From JAEKNW01 sp963677815 (GTDB taxonomy: Bacteria; Cloacimonadota; Cloacimonadia; Cloacimonadales; JAFGVF01): 64,000 nt of DNA. Positions 38,201 through 46,753 of this stretch are shown here, in pieces. The notes below the pieces were generated by a model. It was not told where the DNA came from. It did not search any database and was given only the letters and a program-made list of their open reading frames with translations. The position numbers and the translations under genes were made by a program. The stretch covers positions 992,001 through 1,056,000 of the forward strand of contig OY782499.1 of the NCBI GenBank assembly GCA_963677815.1, in the 5' to 3' direction. The first letter of the stretch is position 1. Each line of letters begins with the position of its first letter.

Positions 38201-38949
38201 CTGAACTTAAATTTAAAGAGATAATTGAAGAGTATCCTGAGTCTCAGTATCTTTATGGTAGTGCTAAAAATCTTTTACAACTTGAAGACGATTATGATGA
38301 CTTGAAAGACTATTTTGCAACCATCGATAACACATCTAATCCTGAGCAAATCTCTAAATACATAAATTACCTTGAATATAATTGTGACTTATTATCAGGA
38401 GACTTAGTTACTGCTATGGATTATCTTGAGAATATTATTGAAAGTCCAAGTAGTGAAATTGATTCATTGATGGCATATATTGACTTAATGAATCTAGATT
38501 TATTAACTGGGAATCAAGATTCTTTGAGAAAGGCAACATCTTTCTTTATAGACAATAGTACTGTATATTCCATTGATCATTTTGAACATAAACGAAATAA
38601 TCTAATTGATAATATGTTAAATCTAGATGTGGATGATAATATGCAAGATGAATATTTAGCCTCGATAGTAGAAGCTAAATTTTCAGGTAATTATCCAAAT
38701 CCATTTAATCCTGAAACAGCAATTTCCTATACCTTACCTAAACAGGGAAATGTTCAAATATCAATATATAACATTAAAGGTCAAAAAGTTAAAACTCTTG
38801 TTAAAAACAATAGTGATGCTGGAAGATATACGATTGTATGGAATGGTAAAGATACCAACGAGCGTGAAGTAGCCAGTGGTGTTTATCTGTATAGATTAGA
38901 ATTTAATGGAAAAAATGTTGATGTTAAAAAGTGTATTTTAATGAAATAG
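35260..38949 (+). CDS. Thermolysin-fold (M36/M4-like) metallopeptidase with beta-helix and T9SS sorting domain
   Basis: 1229 aa secreted protein. Signal peptide residues 1-20; FTP/PepSY-like propeptide about 30-205; a gluzincin catalytic domain with HEFGH at 374-378 and the third zinc ligand in EGFGDY at Glu405. From about residue 560 to 910 there are short repeated strands (IYGDIYIEGSVTF, FNVLNCNIQGYHSGISLNG, NNCYINNNNGAGV) typical of a right-handed parallel beta-helix. Residues 960-1130 are helical and TPR-like (YDIAELKFKEIIEEYPESQYLYGSA). The C-terminus is a T9SS type A domain (YPNPFNPETAISY). The 3' end of the gene is duplicated at 41727-42251. AAAGGAG precedes the ATG. Confidence 0.85.
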   Translation: MKKLFFTCFLIGFTFCSVLAVNQYENTDFGYVRFDEVNSLPRAIFNINDSRYSGSPTEIAEAYIADNSYILFKNSKPELVLYKEITDSPAGAKITFQQYEKGVPVVGAFTTVSIDKTGTVTMLVNEYIPDIEINTTPVISASNASIIAEEIYKNDILKVSTEKLVVINENNVSLLTWRFYMRFEEEGSHIIYIDANNGQIIRNDSAEIGSGYVFDPDPSTQLGYYVDDYGDTDDPVFANCYTDVDLPNIDPSVNGLYKLRGAYAYSDNIIVPNDPITYENTNDFYYNRSQNGFEEANVYYAVDKEVSKSRSLGFIPLWEVDPALQISNSQETLAFDARGIMIQNAFFNCEEKYMAFGVPADNVDLAEDLSIIYHEFGHALHDAMVPGGFASSGHIEDWDFLRFAEGFGDYYAISRRREAEEREGSGYFMPNSVSNFACPDLRVSVLPPDIANYSDSWWDDEYMHFYPKGAAFCSTLMDLEYNVGTDPTQGRRLDQEVVTTLVLATFQSVGVTLSIDDFLYAMIENDFSIYGGVHSSTIFDVFSTRLPDPCYLLSQDITSTNYLNGYVIVNSDISVIDASLSIGSHTKVLLNGTLNIEQESTFSLGSSSTVNFFDRDEIFVDESSLVIFGENTKIIGKYSTVFKDPPFVPEEIPGNKIKIYGDIYIEGSVTFTTDSPNLVYPPDSDFSWDGLELYNNSNDVVVFNDVSFNNCKLYSERRSIKIYDSAFENSSISTSLADVTIEDTYIDGYISSKGPIFTFSGDPGVVFNVLNCNIQGYHSGISLNGNHTYTISYSGISNNEADGISISESRKPGSSINNCYINNNNGAGVRFYSSVGDLNSNNISNNVRGVAIIRNSTVEMKKIGDIDQSISNNILENISFLDDCTVSLATNKNKIINPGTYNMICPNLSTTRNFNYNMWDTNGYPNANLFYPPIIDPAQNEIGYILTEIWEGDNVDHSAGLVKSIFDQGVNALKTENYDIAELKFKEIIEEYPESQYLYGSAKNLLQLEDDYDDLKDYFATIDNTSNPEQISKYINYLEYNCDLLSGDLVTAMDYLENIIESPSSEIDSLMAYIDLMNLDLLTGNQDSLRKATSFFIDNSTVYSIDHFEHKRNNLIDNMLNLDVDDNMQDEYLASIVEAKFSGNYPNPFNPETAISYTLPKQGNVQISIYNIKGQKVKTLVKNNSDAGRYTIVWNGKDTNEREVASGVYLYRLEFNGKNVDVKKCILMK

Positions 38950-38959
38950 ATAATTAAGT

Positions 38960-38990
38960 TCAGCCCATTAATTTGGGCTGAGCAAAATTT
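38960..38990 (+). terminator. Terminator between peptidase and first propeller gene
   Basis: TCAGCCCA and TGGGCTGA flank a 6-base loop, followed by GCAAAATTTTT. The next gene starts 12 bp later, so some read-through is likely. Confidence 0.6.
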
Positions 38991-39002
38991 TTAGGAGTTT
39001 GT

Positions 39003-40316
39003 ATGAAATATTTGCTAAGTATCATATTACTAATTTTTACTCTGGCTGGAGAGGCTCAAGATTATCAAAGGATTTCTCCCTTTGCTGAAGATGTTCCTAT
39101 CAAGGGTGATTTTGTAAGTCCTAGCCAAGGTTGGGCATTTAAGTATAACGTTGATGAACTATACAGTGAGGATCTCTATTTTACCGATGATGGCGGAGAT
39201 AGCTGGACTATGATTTATTCTTTAGATTATATTTGGGAAAAGTTTGTGGATATACAGATGATTGATAGTCAATTTGGCATGGCGACGGTAAATCTTGCTG
39301 GTGTTGATTACCGGGATTATAGATTAACTTATGATGGCGGTTATACTTGGACCTCAATCATAGATACCCTCCCTGATGGTTTAGAAATTCAGTATATTCA
39401 ATTTATTTCCTCTGAGATTGGTTTTATCTGTACCCAGCCTCTAGTTGCTCATGAAAGTATCTCAATATACAAATCCGTTGATTCTGGATTAACTTGGACT
39501 CAATCCCAAAATCCTAATAACTCTATAGGGATGCAGAATATTATGTACTCTCTTGATGAAACCAACATTTGGAGTGGGGGGTATTTATATCCAACGATAG
39601 ATGGAGGAGGACTACATTACTCTAATGATGGTGGTGATTCCTGGCAACTACTCCTTGAAACTCCGCCAATTTATGATTTAAATATGGTTACTGCTGAATA
39701 TGGAGCTTATCTCGGAATAAGTTATTCTCATTCTTTAATCAGCTTGGTAATCACTCATGATAATTTTAACACATCTACTTATGTGTATACCGAGAATGAC
39801 TTTGGGGATTATTTTTTTGGTTTTTGTTTCCAAAACGAAAGTAATATCTGGGTTGCCTGTAGAATGGGAAAAGTCATGCTTAGTCGGAATGGAGGAATAT
39901 CATTCCGTGAATATGTAGATCTTAATGATGATTTACTAGATATTGAGTTTTTTAATGATACAGGTTTTGTTTATAGTGTCGATAGTATCTACAAATTGAC
40001 TTATCCTGTTAGTAATAATGATTCTGAACAAATATTAGGAAATGACTATCAACTCACTAACTATCCAAACCCTTTCAATCCTCAGACAACTATTTCATTT
40101 GCTATTGAGAAAGCAGAGATTGTGAAGTTAGAAATATTTAATTCTAAAGGGCAAAGAGTAAAGACTCTTTTAAAGAGCAGACTTCAACCAGGAAAGCATA
40201 TTTATGTATGGGATGGGACAGATAACCACAATAACAAAGTTAGTTCAGGAGTTTATTTTTATCGGCTTGAAGTTGCCAGAGAAAAACATATTAAGCAGTG
40301 CATATTACTTAAGTAA
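39003..40316 (+). CDS. Ycf48/BNR-like beta-propeller protein with T9SS sorting domain (A1)
   Basis: 437 aa secreted protein. Signal peptide residues 1-18 (KYLLSIILLIFTLAGEAQ). Repeated motifs of the photosystem-assembly/BNR type, such as TDDGGDSWTMIYS, TYDGGYTWTSI, SVDSGLTWTQ and SNDGGDSWQLL, indicate a six- to seven-bladed propeller. The C-terminal ~85 residues form a T9SS type A domain (NYPNPFNPQTTISF...KQCILLK). No catalytic residue is apparent; binding or adhesion is likely. Its near-identical duplicate is at 42305-43618. It lies 9 bp upstream of gene B1. Confidence 0.87.
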   Translation: MKYLLSIILLIFTLAGEAQDYQRISPFAEDVPIKGDFVSPSQGWAFKYNVDELYSEDLYFTDDGGDSWTMIYSLDYIWEKFVDIQMIDSQFGMATVNLAGVDYRDYRLTYDGGYTWTSIIDTLPDGLEIQYIQFISSEIGFICTQPLVAHESISIYKSVDSGLTWTQSQNPNNSIGMQNIMYSLDETNIWSGGYLYPTIDGGGLHYSNDGGDSWQLLLETPPIYDLNMVTAEYGAYLGISYSHSLISLVITHDNFNTSTYVYTENDFGDYFFGFCFQNESNIWVACRMGKVMLSRNGGISFREYVDLNDDLLDIEFFNDTGFVYSVDSIYKLTYPVSNNDSEQILGNDYQLTNYPNPFNPQTTISFAIEKAEIVKLEIFNSKGQRVKTLLKSRLQPGKHIYVWDGTDNHNNKVSSGVYFYRLEVAREKHIKQCILLK

Positions 40317-40325
40317 GGAGAAAAG

Positions 40326-41612
40326 ATGAATAGAATAATCTTAATCTTAGCAGTTATATTTATAATAATACCGCTATTGGCTACTGAATGGATAGAAGTA
40401 GCTCCTCCAGAGGGAGTCGATTGGAATCTAAAATATCATTTTATTTCAGAAACTGAGGGTTGGGCTTTTAGCTCAAATTATGATGGAACACTGCTCTACC
40501 ACACAAATAACACTGGACAAAGTTGGGAACTGGTCTATGAAAGTGATCAGTACCAAATAGATGATCTTCAGATGATCGATAGCCAACATGGTTGGGCTAT
40601 ACTCTATGGGTCTAATAGTACAAATCTTTTTACAACAATTAATGGTGGTGAAGACTGGTTTAGAGTTAATGTCCAAGTGCCAATATACGGTCATGTTACT
40701 GCAATGGATTTCTCAGCTATGGAGAATGGGCTTATAGCTGGTTTATCTGAAGGCATATCATATTTATACAGAACAACAAATGGTGGTTATGATTTTGAGA
40801 ACTTATATGAAATTAATAATAGTTTTGAAGTTAGAAATATTACTTGTCTTGATGAAGTAAATATCTGGGTATCAGGCTCTCTTTTCGATGGGATAGCAAT
40901 ATATTCTAGTAATGAAGGTGTTGACTGGGATTTTATTGGTAATTCAATAGAGAACTCTGATGTAAAAAGATTTCACTTTTTAACAGATCAGATTTATGGA
41001 TTTACTGGGAATTTTATTATAGATGGAGACTTTCTTGGTAATGTCCTAATTCTAACCAACGATGGGATGGATACTTATACTCTTTATGATGATTCAGTAT
41101 TTGGAGAAAATGTCTATTCTTGTTATTTTATGGATGAACAAACTATCTGGGTTGGAGGTAGTGATAATATGTTTATAAGCACCAATGGTGGAAGAACATT
41201 CTCTATTTATCAGAATTTTGATACAAATATCAAGGATATTACTTTTATTGATTCAACTGGTTTCGCTACTGGGGGAAACGGTTCTCTTTATGTTTACCAT
41301 CCAGCTGTTAGTAATGATGAAGCAAGTGTAGAGCTTCCCATCTTGGACTTTAACTGTTATCCTAACCCTTTTAACCCAGAAACAACTATCAGTTTTAAAA
41401 ATCCTCAAAATGGAAGAATCAGTTTGTCAATATACAATATCAAAGGACAGCTGGTAAAAACTCTGATAGATGAAGAGATAGCTGTAGGAACTCATAATTT
41501 TGTCTGGAATGGTACCAACGAAAAAGGTAATAGTGTTACTTCAGGTATCTATTTTACCAAAATAACTACTACTAGTAGTAGTTTAACTAAGAAAATGATA
41601 TTATTGAAATAG
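40326..41612 (+). CDS. Ycf48/BNR-like beta-propeller protein with T9SS sorting domain (B1)
   Basis: 428 aa, paralogous in plan to A1. Signal peptide residues 1-18. Propeller motifs include HTNNTGQSWELVYE, TINGGEDWFRVN, TTNGGYDFENLYE and STNGGRTFSIYQN. The T9SS domain has CYPNPFNPETTISF and ends KKMILLK. AAGGAG lies before the ATG. Its duplicate at 43628-44914 is almost identical in the last ~110 residues but clearly diverged in the middle of the propeller. Confidence 0.87.
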   Translation: MNRIILILAVIFIIIPLLATEWIEVAPPEGVDWNLKYHFISETEGWAFSSNYDGTLLYHTNNTGQSWELVYESDQYQIDDLQMIDSQHGWAILYGSNSTNLFTTINGGEDWFRVNVQVPIYGHVTAMDFSAMENGLIAGLSEGISYLYRTTNGGYDFENLYEINNSFEVRNITCLDEVNIWVSGSLFDGIAIYSSNEGVDWDFIGNSIENSDVKRFHFLTDQIYGFTGNFIIDGDFLGNVLILTNDGMDTYTLYDDSVFGENVYSCYFMDEQTIWVGGSDNMFISTNGGRTFSIYQNFDTNIKDITFIDSTGFATGGNGSLYVYHPAVSNDEASVELPILDFNCYPNPFNPETTISFKNPQNGRISLSIYNIKGQLVKTLIDEEIAVGTHNFVWNGTNEKGNSVTSGIYFTKITTTSSSLTKKMILLK

Positions 41613-41684
41613 TGTCACTGATTTCTTTCATTACAAGAATCTAGTGAGTATTGCTTATAGCTTTCTAACGATGCTTCGAGTAAA

Positions 41685-41716
41685 AAAGGGCAGAAGGTTA
41701 ATCTTCTGCCCTTTAT
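41685..41716 (+). terminator. Terminator of propeller gene pair 1
   Basis: AAAGGGCAGAAG (41685-41696) pairs with CTTCTGCCCTTT (41703-41714), a perfect 12-bp stem with T/A-rich flanks. Confidence 0.75.
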
Positions 41717-41726
41717 AAATATAAGG

Positions 41727-42251
41727 AACGAAATAATTTAATTGATAATATGTTAAATCTAGATATGGATGATAATATGCAAGATGAACACTTAGCCTCG
41801 ATAGTAGAAGCTAAATTTTCAGGTAATTATCCAAATCCATTTAATCCTGAAACAGCAATTTCCTATACCTTACCTAAACAGGGAAATGTTCAAATATCAA
41901 TATATAACATTAAAGGTCAAAAAGTTAAAACTCTTGTTAAACCCAAATAATGCAATAGATCTTTGAGAATAGCACTATATTCTTTTGCAAAAGTAACTTA
42001 CATAATTCTTCCGAATATATATATTATATGCGTCGGAATTCTGTAAGCTATTTTGCTAAAAGAATATGCACTCTTCTCTAAAGCTCTATTGCACAATCTG
42101 GGTTAAAAATAATAGTGATGCTGGAAGATATACGATTGTATGGAATGGTAAAGATACCAACGAGCGTGAAGTAGCCAGTGGTGTTTATCTGTATAGATTA
42201 GAATTTAATGGAAAAAATGTTGATGTTAAAAAGTGTATTTTAATGAAATAG
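41727..42251 (+). pseudogene. Duplicated 3' fragment of the metallopeptidase gene, split by a MITE
   Basis: Codes for the same residues as the end of 35260-38949 (NNLIDNMLNLDMDDNMQDE...VKTLV), is then interrupted at 41942, and resumes after the element with NNSDAGRYTIVWNGKD up to CILMK. No start codon, signal peptide or catalytic domain is present. A duplication remnant with a second lesion. Confidence 0.9.
41942..42102. mobile_element. Palindromic MITE-like element, 161 bp (copy 3)
   Basis: Starts CCCAAATAATGCAATAGA and ends TGCACAATCTGGG. TTAAA flanks both sides (41937-41941 and 42103-42107). The empty site is preserved in unit 1 at 38808-38812, where the sequence runs TTGTTAAAAACAATAG. 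This proves both the ends and the 5-bp target duplication, and shows that insertion came after the tandem duplication. It differs from copy 2 by only a few bases. Confidence 0.95.
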
Positions 42252-42261
42252 ATAATTAAGT

Positions 42262-42292
42262 TCAGCCCATTAATTTGGGCTGAGCAAAATTT
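42262..42292 (+). terminator. Duplicated terminator before propeller gene A2
   Basis: Same TCAGCCCA/TGGGCTGA hairpin as at 38960, carried by the tandem duplication. Confidence 0.6.
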
Positions 42293-42304
42293 TTAGGAGT
42301 TTGT

Positions 42305-43618
42305 ATGAAATATTTGCTAAGTATCATATTACTAATTTTTACTCTGGCTGGAGAGGCTCAAGATTATCAAAGGATTTCTCCCTTTGCTGAAGATGTTCCT
42401 ATCAAGGGTGATTTTGTAAGTCCTAGCCAAGGTTGGGCATTTAAGTATAACGTTGATGATCTATACAGTGAGGATCTCTATTTCACAGATGATGGCGGAG
42501 ATAGCTGGACTATGATTTATTCATTAGATTATGTTTGGGAAAAGTTTGTGGATATACAGATGATTGATAGTCAATTTGGCATGGCGACGGTAAATCTTGC
42601 TGGTGTTGATTACCGGGATTATAGATTAACTTATGATGGCGGTTATACTTGGACCTCAATCATAGATACCCTCCCTGATGGTTTAGAAATTCAGTATATT
42701 CAATTTATTTCCTCTGAGATTGGTTTTATCTGTACCCAGCCTCTAGTTGCTCATGAAAGTATTTCAATATACAAAACCGTTGATTCTGGATTAACTTGGA
42801 CTCAATCCCAAAATCCTGATAACTCTATAGGTATGCAGAATATTATGTACTCTCTTGATGAAACCAACATTTGGAGTGGGGGGTATTTATATCCAACGAT
42901 AGATGGAGGAGGACTACATTATTCTGATGACGGTGGTGATTCCTGGAGTCTCATCGAAACAACTCAGCCAATTTATGATTTTGCCATGGTTACTGCTGAA
43001 TATGGAGCTTATCTCGGAATAAGTTATTCTCATTCTTATAATAGCTTGGTAATCACTCATGATAATTTTGACACAGCTACTTATGTGTATACCGAGAATG
43101 ACTTTGCGGATTATTTTTTTGGTTTTTGTTTCCAAAACGAAAGTAATATCTGGGTTGCCTGTAGAATGGGAAAAGTCATGCTTAGTCGGAATGGAGGAAT
43201 ATCATTCCGTGAATATGTAAATCTAAATGATGATTTACTAGATATTGAGTTTTTTAATGATACAGGTTTTGTTTATAGTGTCGATAGTATCTACAAATTG
43301 AATTATCCTGTTAGTAATAATGATTCTGAACAAATATTAGGAAATGGCTATCAACTCACTAACTATCCAAACCCTTTCAATCCTCAGACAACTATTTCAT
43401 TTACTCTTGAGAAAGCTGAGAGTGTGAAGTTGGAAATATTTAATTCTAAAGGGCAAAGAGTAAAAAATCTTATGAAGAGCAAGCTTCAACCAGGAAAGCA
43501 TAATTATGCATGGGATGGGACAGATAACCATAATAACAAAGTTAGTTCAGGAGCTTATTTTTATCGGCTTGAAGTTGCCGGAGAAAAACATATTAAACAG
43601 TGCATATTACTTAAATAA
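42305..43618 (+). CDS. Ycf48/BNR-like beta-propeller protein with T9SS sorting domain (A2)
   Basis: 437 aa, duplicate of 39003-40316. Signal peptide, propeller motifs (TDDGGDSWTMIYS, SDDGGDSWSLIE) and C-terminal NYPNPFNPQTTISF are all kept, and the frame is intact. Differences from A1 are few and clustered, for example SLIETTQPIYDFAMV in place of LLLETPPIYDLNMV. It lies 9 bp upstream of B2. Confidence 0.87.
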   Translation: MKYLLSIILLIFTLAGEAQDYQRISPFAEDVPIKGDFVSPSQGWAFKYNVDDLYSEDLYFTDDGGDSWTMIYSLDYVWEKFVDIQMIDSQFGMATVNLAGVDYRDYRLTYDGGYTWTSIIDTLPDGLEIQYIQFISSEIGFICTQPLVAHESISIYKTVDSGLTWTQSQNPDNSIGMQNIMYSLDETNIWSGGYLYPTIDGGGLHYSDDGGDSWSLIETTQPIYDFAMVTAEYGAYLGISYSHSYNSLVITHDNFDTATYVYTENDFADYFFGFCFQNESNIWVACRMGKVMLSRNGGISFREYVNLNDDLLDIEFFNDTGFVYSVDSIYKLNYPVSNNDSEQILGNGYQLTNYPNPFNPQTTISFTLEKAESVKLEIFNSKGQRVKNLMKSKLQPGKHNYAWDGTDNHNNKVSSGAYFYRLEVAGEKHIKQCILLK

Positions 43619-43627
43619 GGAGAAAAG

Positions 43628-44914
43628 ATGAATAGAATAATCTTAATCTTAGCAGTTATTTTAACAACAATCCCACTATTGGCTACTGAATGGATAGAAG
43701 TAGCCCCTCCAGAGGGAGCAAATGGAGGTCTTAGCTATCAGTTTATTTCTGCAACTGAGGGTTGGGCTTTTAGCTCAAATTATGATGGAACACTGCTCTA
43801 CCACACAAATAACACTGGACAAAGTTGGGAACAGATATATGTAAGTGATCAGAATCAAATAATAGATCTTCAAATGATTGATAGCCAACATGGTTGGGCT
43901 ATAATATATAGAGGAATGTCGGTGGACCTTTTTACAACAGCTTCTGGTGGTGAAGCCTGGTTTAGAGTTGATGTTCAAGTGCCAATCTCCGGTCTTGTTA
44001 CTACGATGGATTTCTCAGACATGGAGAATGGGCTCATTGCTGGTTATTCTGACGGTGTAAAATACGTCTATAGAACAACAAATGGGGGCTACGATTTTGA
44101 GGAATTATACCAAACTGATATTAACTTTGTGATTACTGATATTAGTTGCCTTGGTGAAGATAACATTTGGGTTTTAGGTACCACTTCTGAAGGGATAGCT
44201 TTTTACTCTAGCAACGCAGGTGCCGACTGGGTTATCCTTGGTGATACTTTAAGCCATGCAAATACATTAAACTATAATTTTTTTTCAGACCAAGTTTATG
44301 GAATTTTAGGAGACTTTACGATATATGAAGATATAATCTTTTATGCACTAATTCTAACCAACGATGGGATGGATACTTATACTCTTTATGATGATTCAAC
44401 TTTTGGGGAATATGTTTATTCTTGTTATTTTATGGATGAACAAACTATCTGGGTTGGAGGAAGGTTCAATATGTTCATAAGTACTAATGGTGGAAGATCT
44501 TTTGCTGTCTATCAGAATTTTGATACACAAATCAAGGATATTACTTTTATTGATTCAACTGGCTTTGCTACTGGGGGAAACGGTTCTCTTTATGTTTACC
44601 ATCCAGCTGTTAGTAATGATGAAGCAAGTGTAGAGCTTCCCATCTTGGACTTTAACTGTTATCCTAACCCTTTTAACCCAGAAACAACTATCAGTTTTAA
44701 TAATCCTCAAAATGGAAGAATCAGCTTGTCAATATACAATATCAAAGGACAGTTGGTAAAAACTCTGCTAGATGAAGAGATAGCTGTAGGAACTCATAGT
44801 ATTGTCTGGAATGGTACCAACGAAAAAGGTAATAGTGTTACTTCAGGTATCTATTTTACCAAAATAACTACTACTAGTAGTAGTTTAACTAAGAAAATGA
44901 TATTATTGAAATAG
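43628..44914 (+). CDS. Ycf48/BNR-like beta-propeller protein with T9SS sorting domain (B2)
   Basis: 428 aa, duplicate of 40326-41612 with the same length. The N-terminal signal peptide and the last ~110 residues including CYPNPFNPETTISF are almost the same, while residues ~60-230 differ at many positions (IYRGMSVDLFTTASGGEAWF against LYGSNSTNLFTTINGGEDWF). The frame is intact, so the variation is tolerated or selected. Confidence 0.87.
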   Translation: MNRIILILAVILTTIPLLATEWIEVAPPEGANGGLSYQFISATEGWAFSSNYDGTLLYHTNNTGQSWEQIYVSDQNQIIDLQMIDSQHGWAIIYRGMSVDLFTTASGGEAWFRVDVQVPISGLVTTMDFSDMENGLIAGYSDGVKYVYRTTNGGYDFEELYQTDINFVITDISCLGEDNIWVLGTTSEGIAFYSSNAGADWVILGDTLSHANTLNYNFFSDQVYGILGDFTIYEDIIFYALILTNDGMDTYTLYDDSTFGEYVYSCYFMDEQTIWVGGRFNMFISTNGGRSFAVYQNFDTQIKDITFIDSTGFATGGNGSLYVYHPAVSNDEASVELPILDFNCYPNPFNPETTISFNNPQNGRISLSIYNIKGQLVKTLLDEEIAVGTHSIVWNGTNEKGNSVTSGIYFTKITTTSSSLTKKMILLK

Positions 44915-44986
44915 TATCACTGATTTCTTTCATTACAAGAATCTAGCGAGTATTGCTTATAGCTTTTTGAAGATGCTTCTAGTAAG

Positions 44987-45018
44987 AAAGGGCAGAAGGT
45001 TAATCTTCTGCCCTTTAT
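44987..45018. terminator. Bidirectional terminator between B2 and hcp
   Basis: AAAGGGCAGAAG (44987-44998) and CTTCTGCCCTTT (45005-45016) form a 12-bp stem. It serves B2 on the plus strand and the convergent hcp gene on the minus strand. Confidence 0.75.
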
Positions 45019-45037
45019 ATATATTACGTGACAAATA

Positions 45038-46639
45038 TTATTTCCCAGCCATCATAGCATCGATATCAGCTTTTACATCTCCTGTTGGTTTAATGTCAAA
45101 GTTTTCAACTAAAACTTTAGCAACATTTGGTGATAAGAAAGCAGGGAGTGTAGGTCCTAAGCGGATACCTTTTACGCCAAGGGCTAATAAGGCAAGTAGG
45201 ACTGCTACAGCTTTTTGCTCATACCAAGCAATATCAAATGAGATAGGTAAATCATTGATGTCATTAAGTTCGAATACTTCTTTAAGTTTAAGAGCAATAA
45301 CAGCTAATGAATATGAATCATTACACTGTCCGGCATCGAGAACACGTGGGATTCCACCGATATCACCGAGTTGGAGTTTGTTATAACGATATTTAGCACA
45401 ACCGGCAGTTAAGATAACAGTTCCTTCCGGTAATTCGTTAGCTACATCTGTGAAGTATTGTCTTGTATCATGTCTGCCATCACAACCAGCCATTACTACA
45501 AATCTTTTAATAGCACCAGATTTAACAGCAGCAACAACTTTATCTGCAAGAGCGATTACTTGATTATGAGCGAATCCACCCACGATAGAACCAGTTTCTA
45601 TTTCAGTTGGAGGAGGGCAAGTCTTAGCTAATTCTATTATCTTAGAGAAGTCTTTTTTACCATCTACAGGTTCGATATGTGGTACATTAGGATAACCAGC
45701 CATGCCGGTTGTGAAGATTCTCTCTGCATATTCATCTTTAACAGGAACGATACAGTTGGTAGTCATTAAGATAGGACCATTGAAAGTGATAAATTCTTTA
45801 TCTTGTTTCCACCAAGCATTACCATAGTTTCCAACAAAATGTTTGTATTTTTTGAAAGCAGGATAGTAGTTAGCAGGAAGCATTTCAGAGTGGGTATAGA
45901 CATCCACGCCTGTTCCTTCAGTTTGTTTAAGAAGTTGTTCCATATCTCTTAAGTCATGTCCGGAAATTAAAATACCAGGGTTCTTACCAACACCAATATT
46001 AACTTCTGTGATTTCAGGGTTGCCATAGGTAGAAGTATTTGCTTCATCAAGAAGAGCCATTGTAGTAACAGCCATATTACCAGCTTTAAGGACTAAGCCA
46101 ACCATTTCATCAACAGAAAGGTCTTTAGTAGTAGAAGCCAAACCTTCCATTAAGAATTTGTAGATATCATCATTTTCTTTTCCTAGAACTGCTGCATGTT
46201 CTGCATAAGCTGAGATACCTTTTAAACCATAAACAAGAAGTTCTCTTAAAGAACGAACATCTTCATTTTCAGTGGAAAGAACACCATGTTTTTCTCCAAC
46301 TTTTACAAAGTCTTCTTCAGTTTTACCAGTCCAAGTTATAGCTTCACAATCACACTTATAATTTAAAGCATCTCTTCTTTGGAGAGCTTCTTTAATTAAG
46401 GCAACGATTCGTTCATCATCGAAGTTTGCATTTGTAATAGTTGCGAAGAGACTTTTAGCTATGAATAAGCCATTATCTCTATCATATTTACCATCTGAGG
46501 CTAAGGCTATACCTTTTAAAGCATAGACTAACGCATCTTGTAAACAAGCTGTTTTTGCTGGTTTACCACATACACCTTTGTTAAATCTGCATCCAATATT
46601 CTGCATAGTCTCTTGACATTGAAAACAATACATACTCAT
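45038..46639 (-). CDS. hcp: Hybrid cluster protein (NO reductase/hydroxylamine reductase)
   Basis: 533 aa. Hcp carries a 4Fe-4S cluster and the hybrid 4Fe-2O-2S cluster, and is a nitric oxide reductase and protein S-nitrosylase in other bacteria. The N-terminus has C-x2-C-x8-C-x6-C (CFQCQETMQNIGCRFNKGVC), the short spacing found in anaerobes. Hybrid-cluster ligands are visible in GHDLRDME, TNCIVPVKDEYAERIFTTG, GCDGRHDTRQYF, TAGCAKYRYNKL and DAGQCNDSYS. Full length. AGGAG lies upstream of the ATG. The zinc-ribbon gene and the Rrf2-controlled genes precede it on the same strand. Confidence 0.96.
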   Translation of the reverse strand: MSMYCFQCQETMQNIGCRFNKGVCGKPAKTACLQDALVYALKGIALASDGKYDRDNGLFIAKSLFATITNANFDDERIVALIKEALQRRDALNYKCDCEAITWTGKTEEDFVKVGEKHGVLSTENEDVRSLRELLVYGLKGISAYAEHAAVLGKENDDIYKFLMEGLASTTKDLSVDEMVGLVLKAGNMAVTTMALLDEANTSTYGNPEITEVNIGVGKNPGILISGHDLRDMEQLLKQTEGTGVDVYTHSEMLPANYYPAFKKYKHFVGNYGNAWWKQDKEFITFNGPILMTTNCIVPVKDEYAERIFTTGMAGYPNVPHIEPVDGKKDFSKIIELAKTCPPPTEIETGSIVGGFAHNQVIALADKVVAAVKSGAIKRFVVMAGCDGRHDTRQYFTDVANELPEGTVILTAGCAKYRYNKLQLGDIGGIPRVLDAGQCNDSYSLAVIALKLKEVFELNDINDLPISFDIAWYEQKAVAVLLALLALGVKGIRLGPTLPAFLSPNVAKVLVENFDIKPTGDVKADIDAMMAGK

Positions 46640-46753
46640 CTTTCTTTCTCCTATTTGTTTTTTTGTTTGTTAAAAGTTTTATTCTTTGTGTTTAATAAGA
46701 TTTTAAAATACATTGACTTAGTTACGATATTATAATCTGTTTTTATTAATTTA

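Larger units (their letters stand above)
38588..41721. repeat. 3.1-kb tandem duplication, unit 1
   Basis: From AACGAAATAAT in the end of the metallopeptidase gene, through both propeller genes and their terminator, the sequence is repeated at 41727-45021. Unit 1 contains the intact peptidase 3' end and is uninterrupted. Boundaries are accurate to a few bases. Confidence 0.9.
41727..45021. repeat. 3.1-kb tandem duplication, unit 2 (carries a MITE)
   Basis: Second copy of 38588-41721. It is longer by about 165 bp because of the element at 41942-42102. It begins inside what was the metallopeptidase coding sequence, so only the last ~120 codons of that gene were carried along. Confidence 0.9.
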
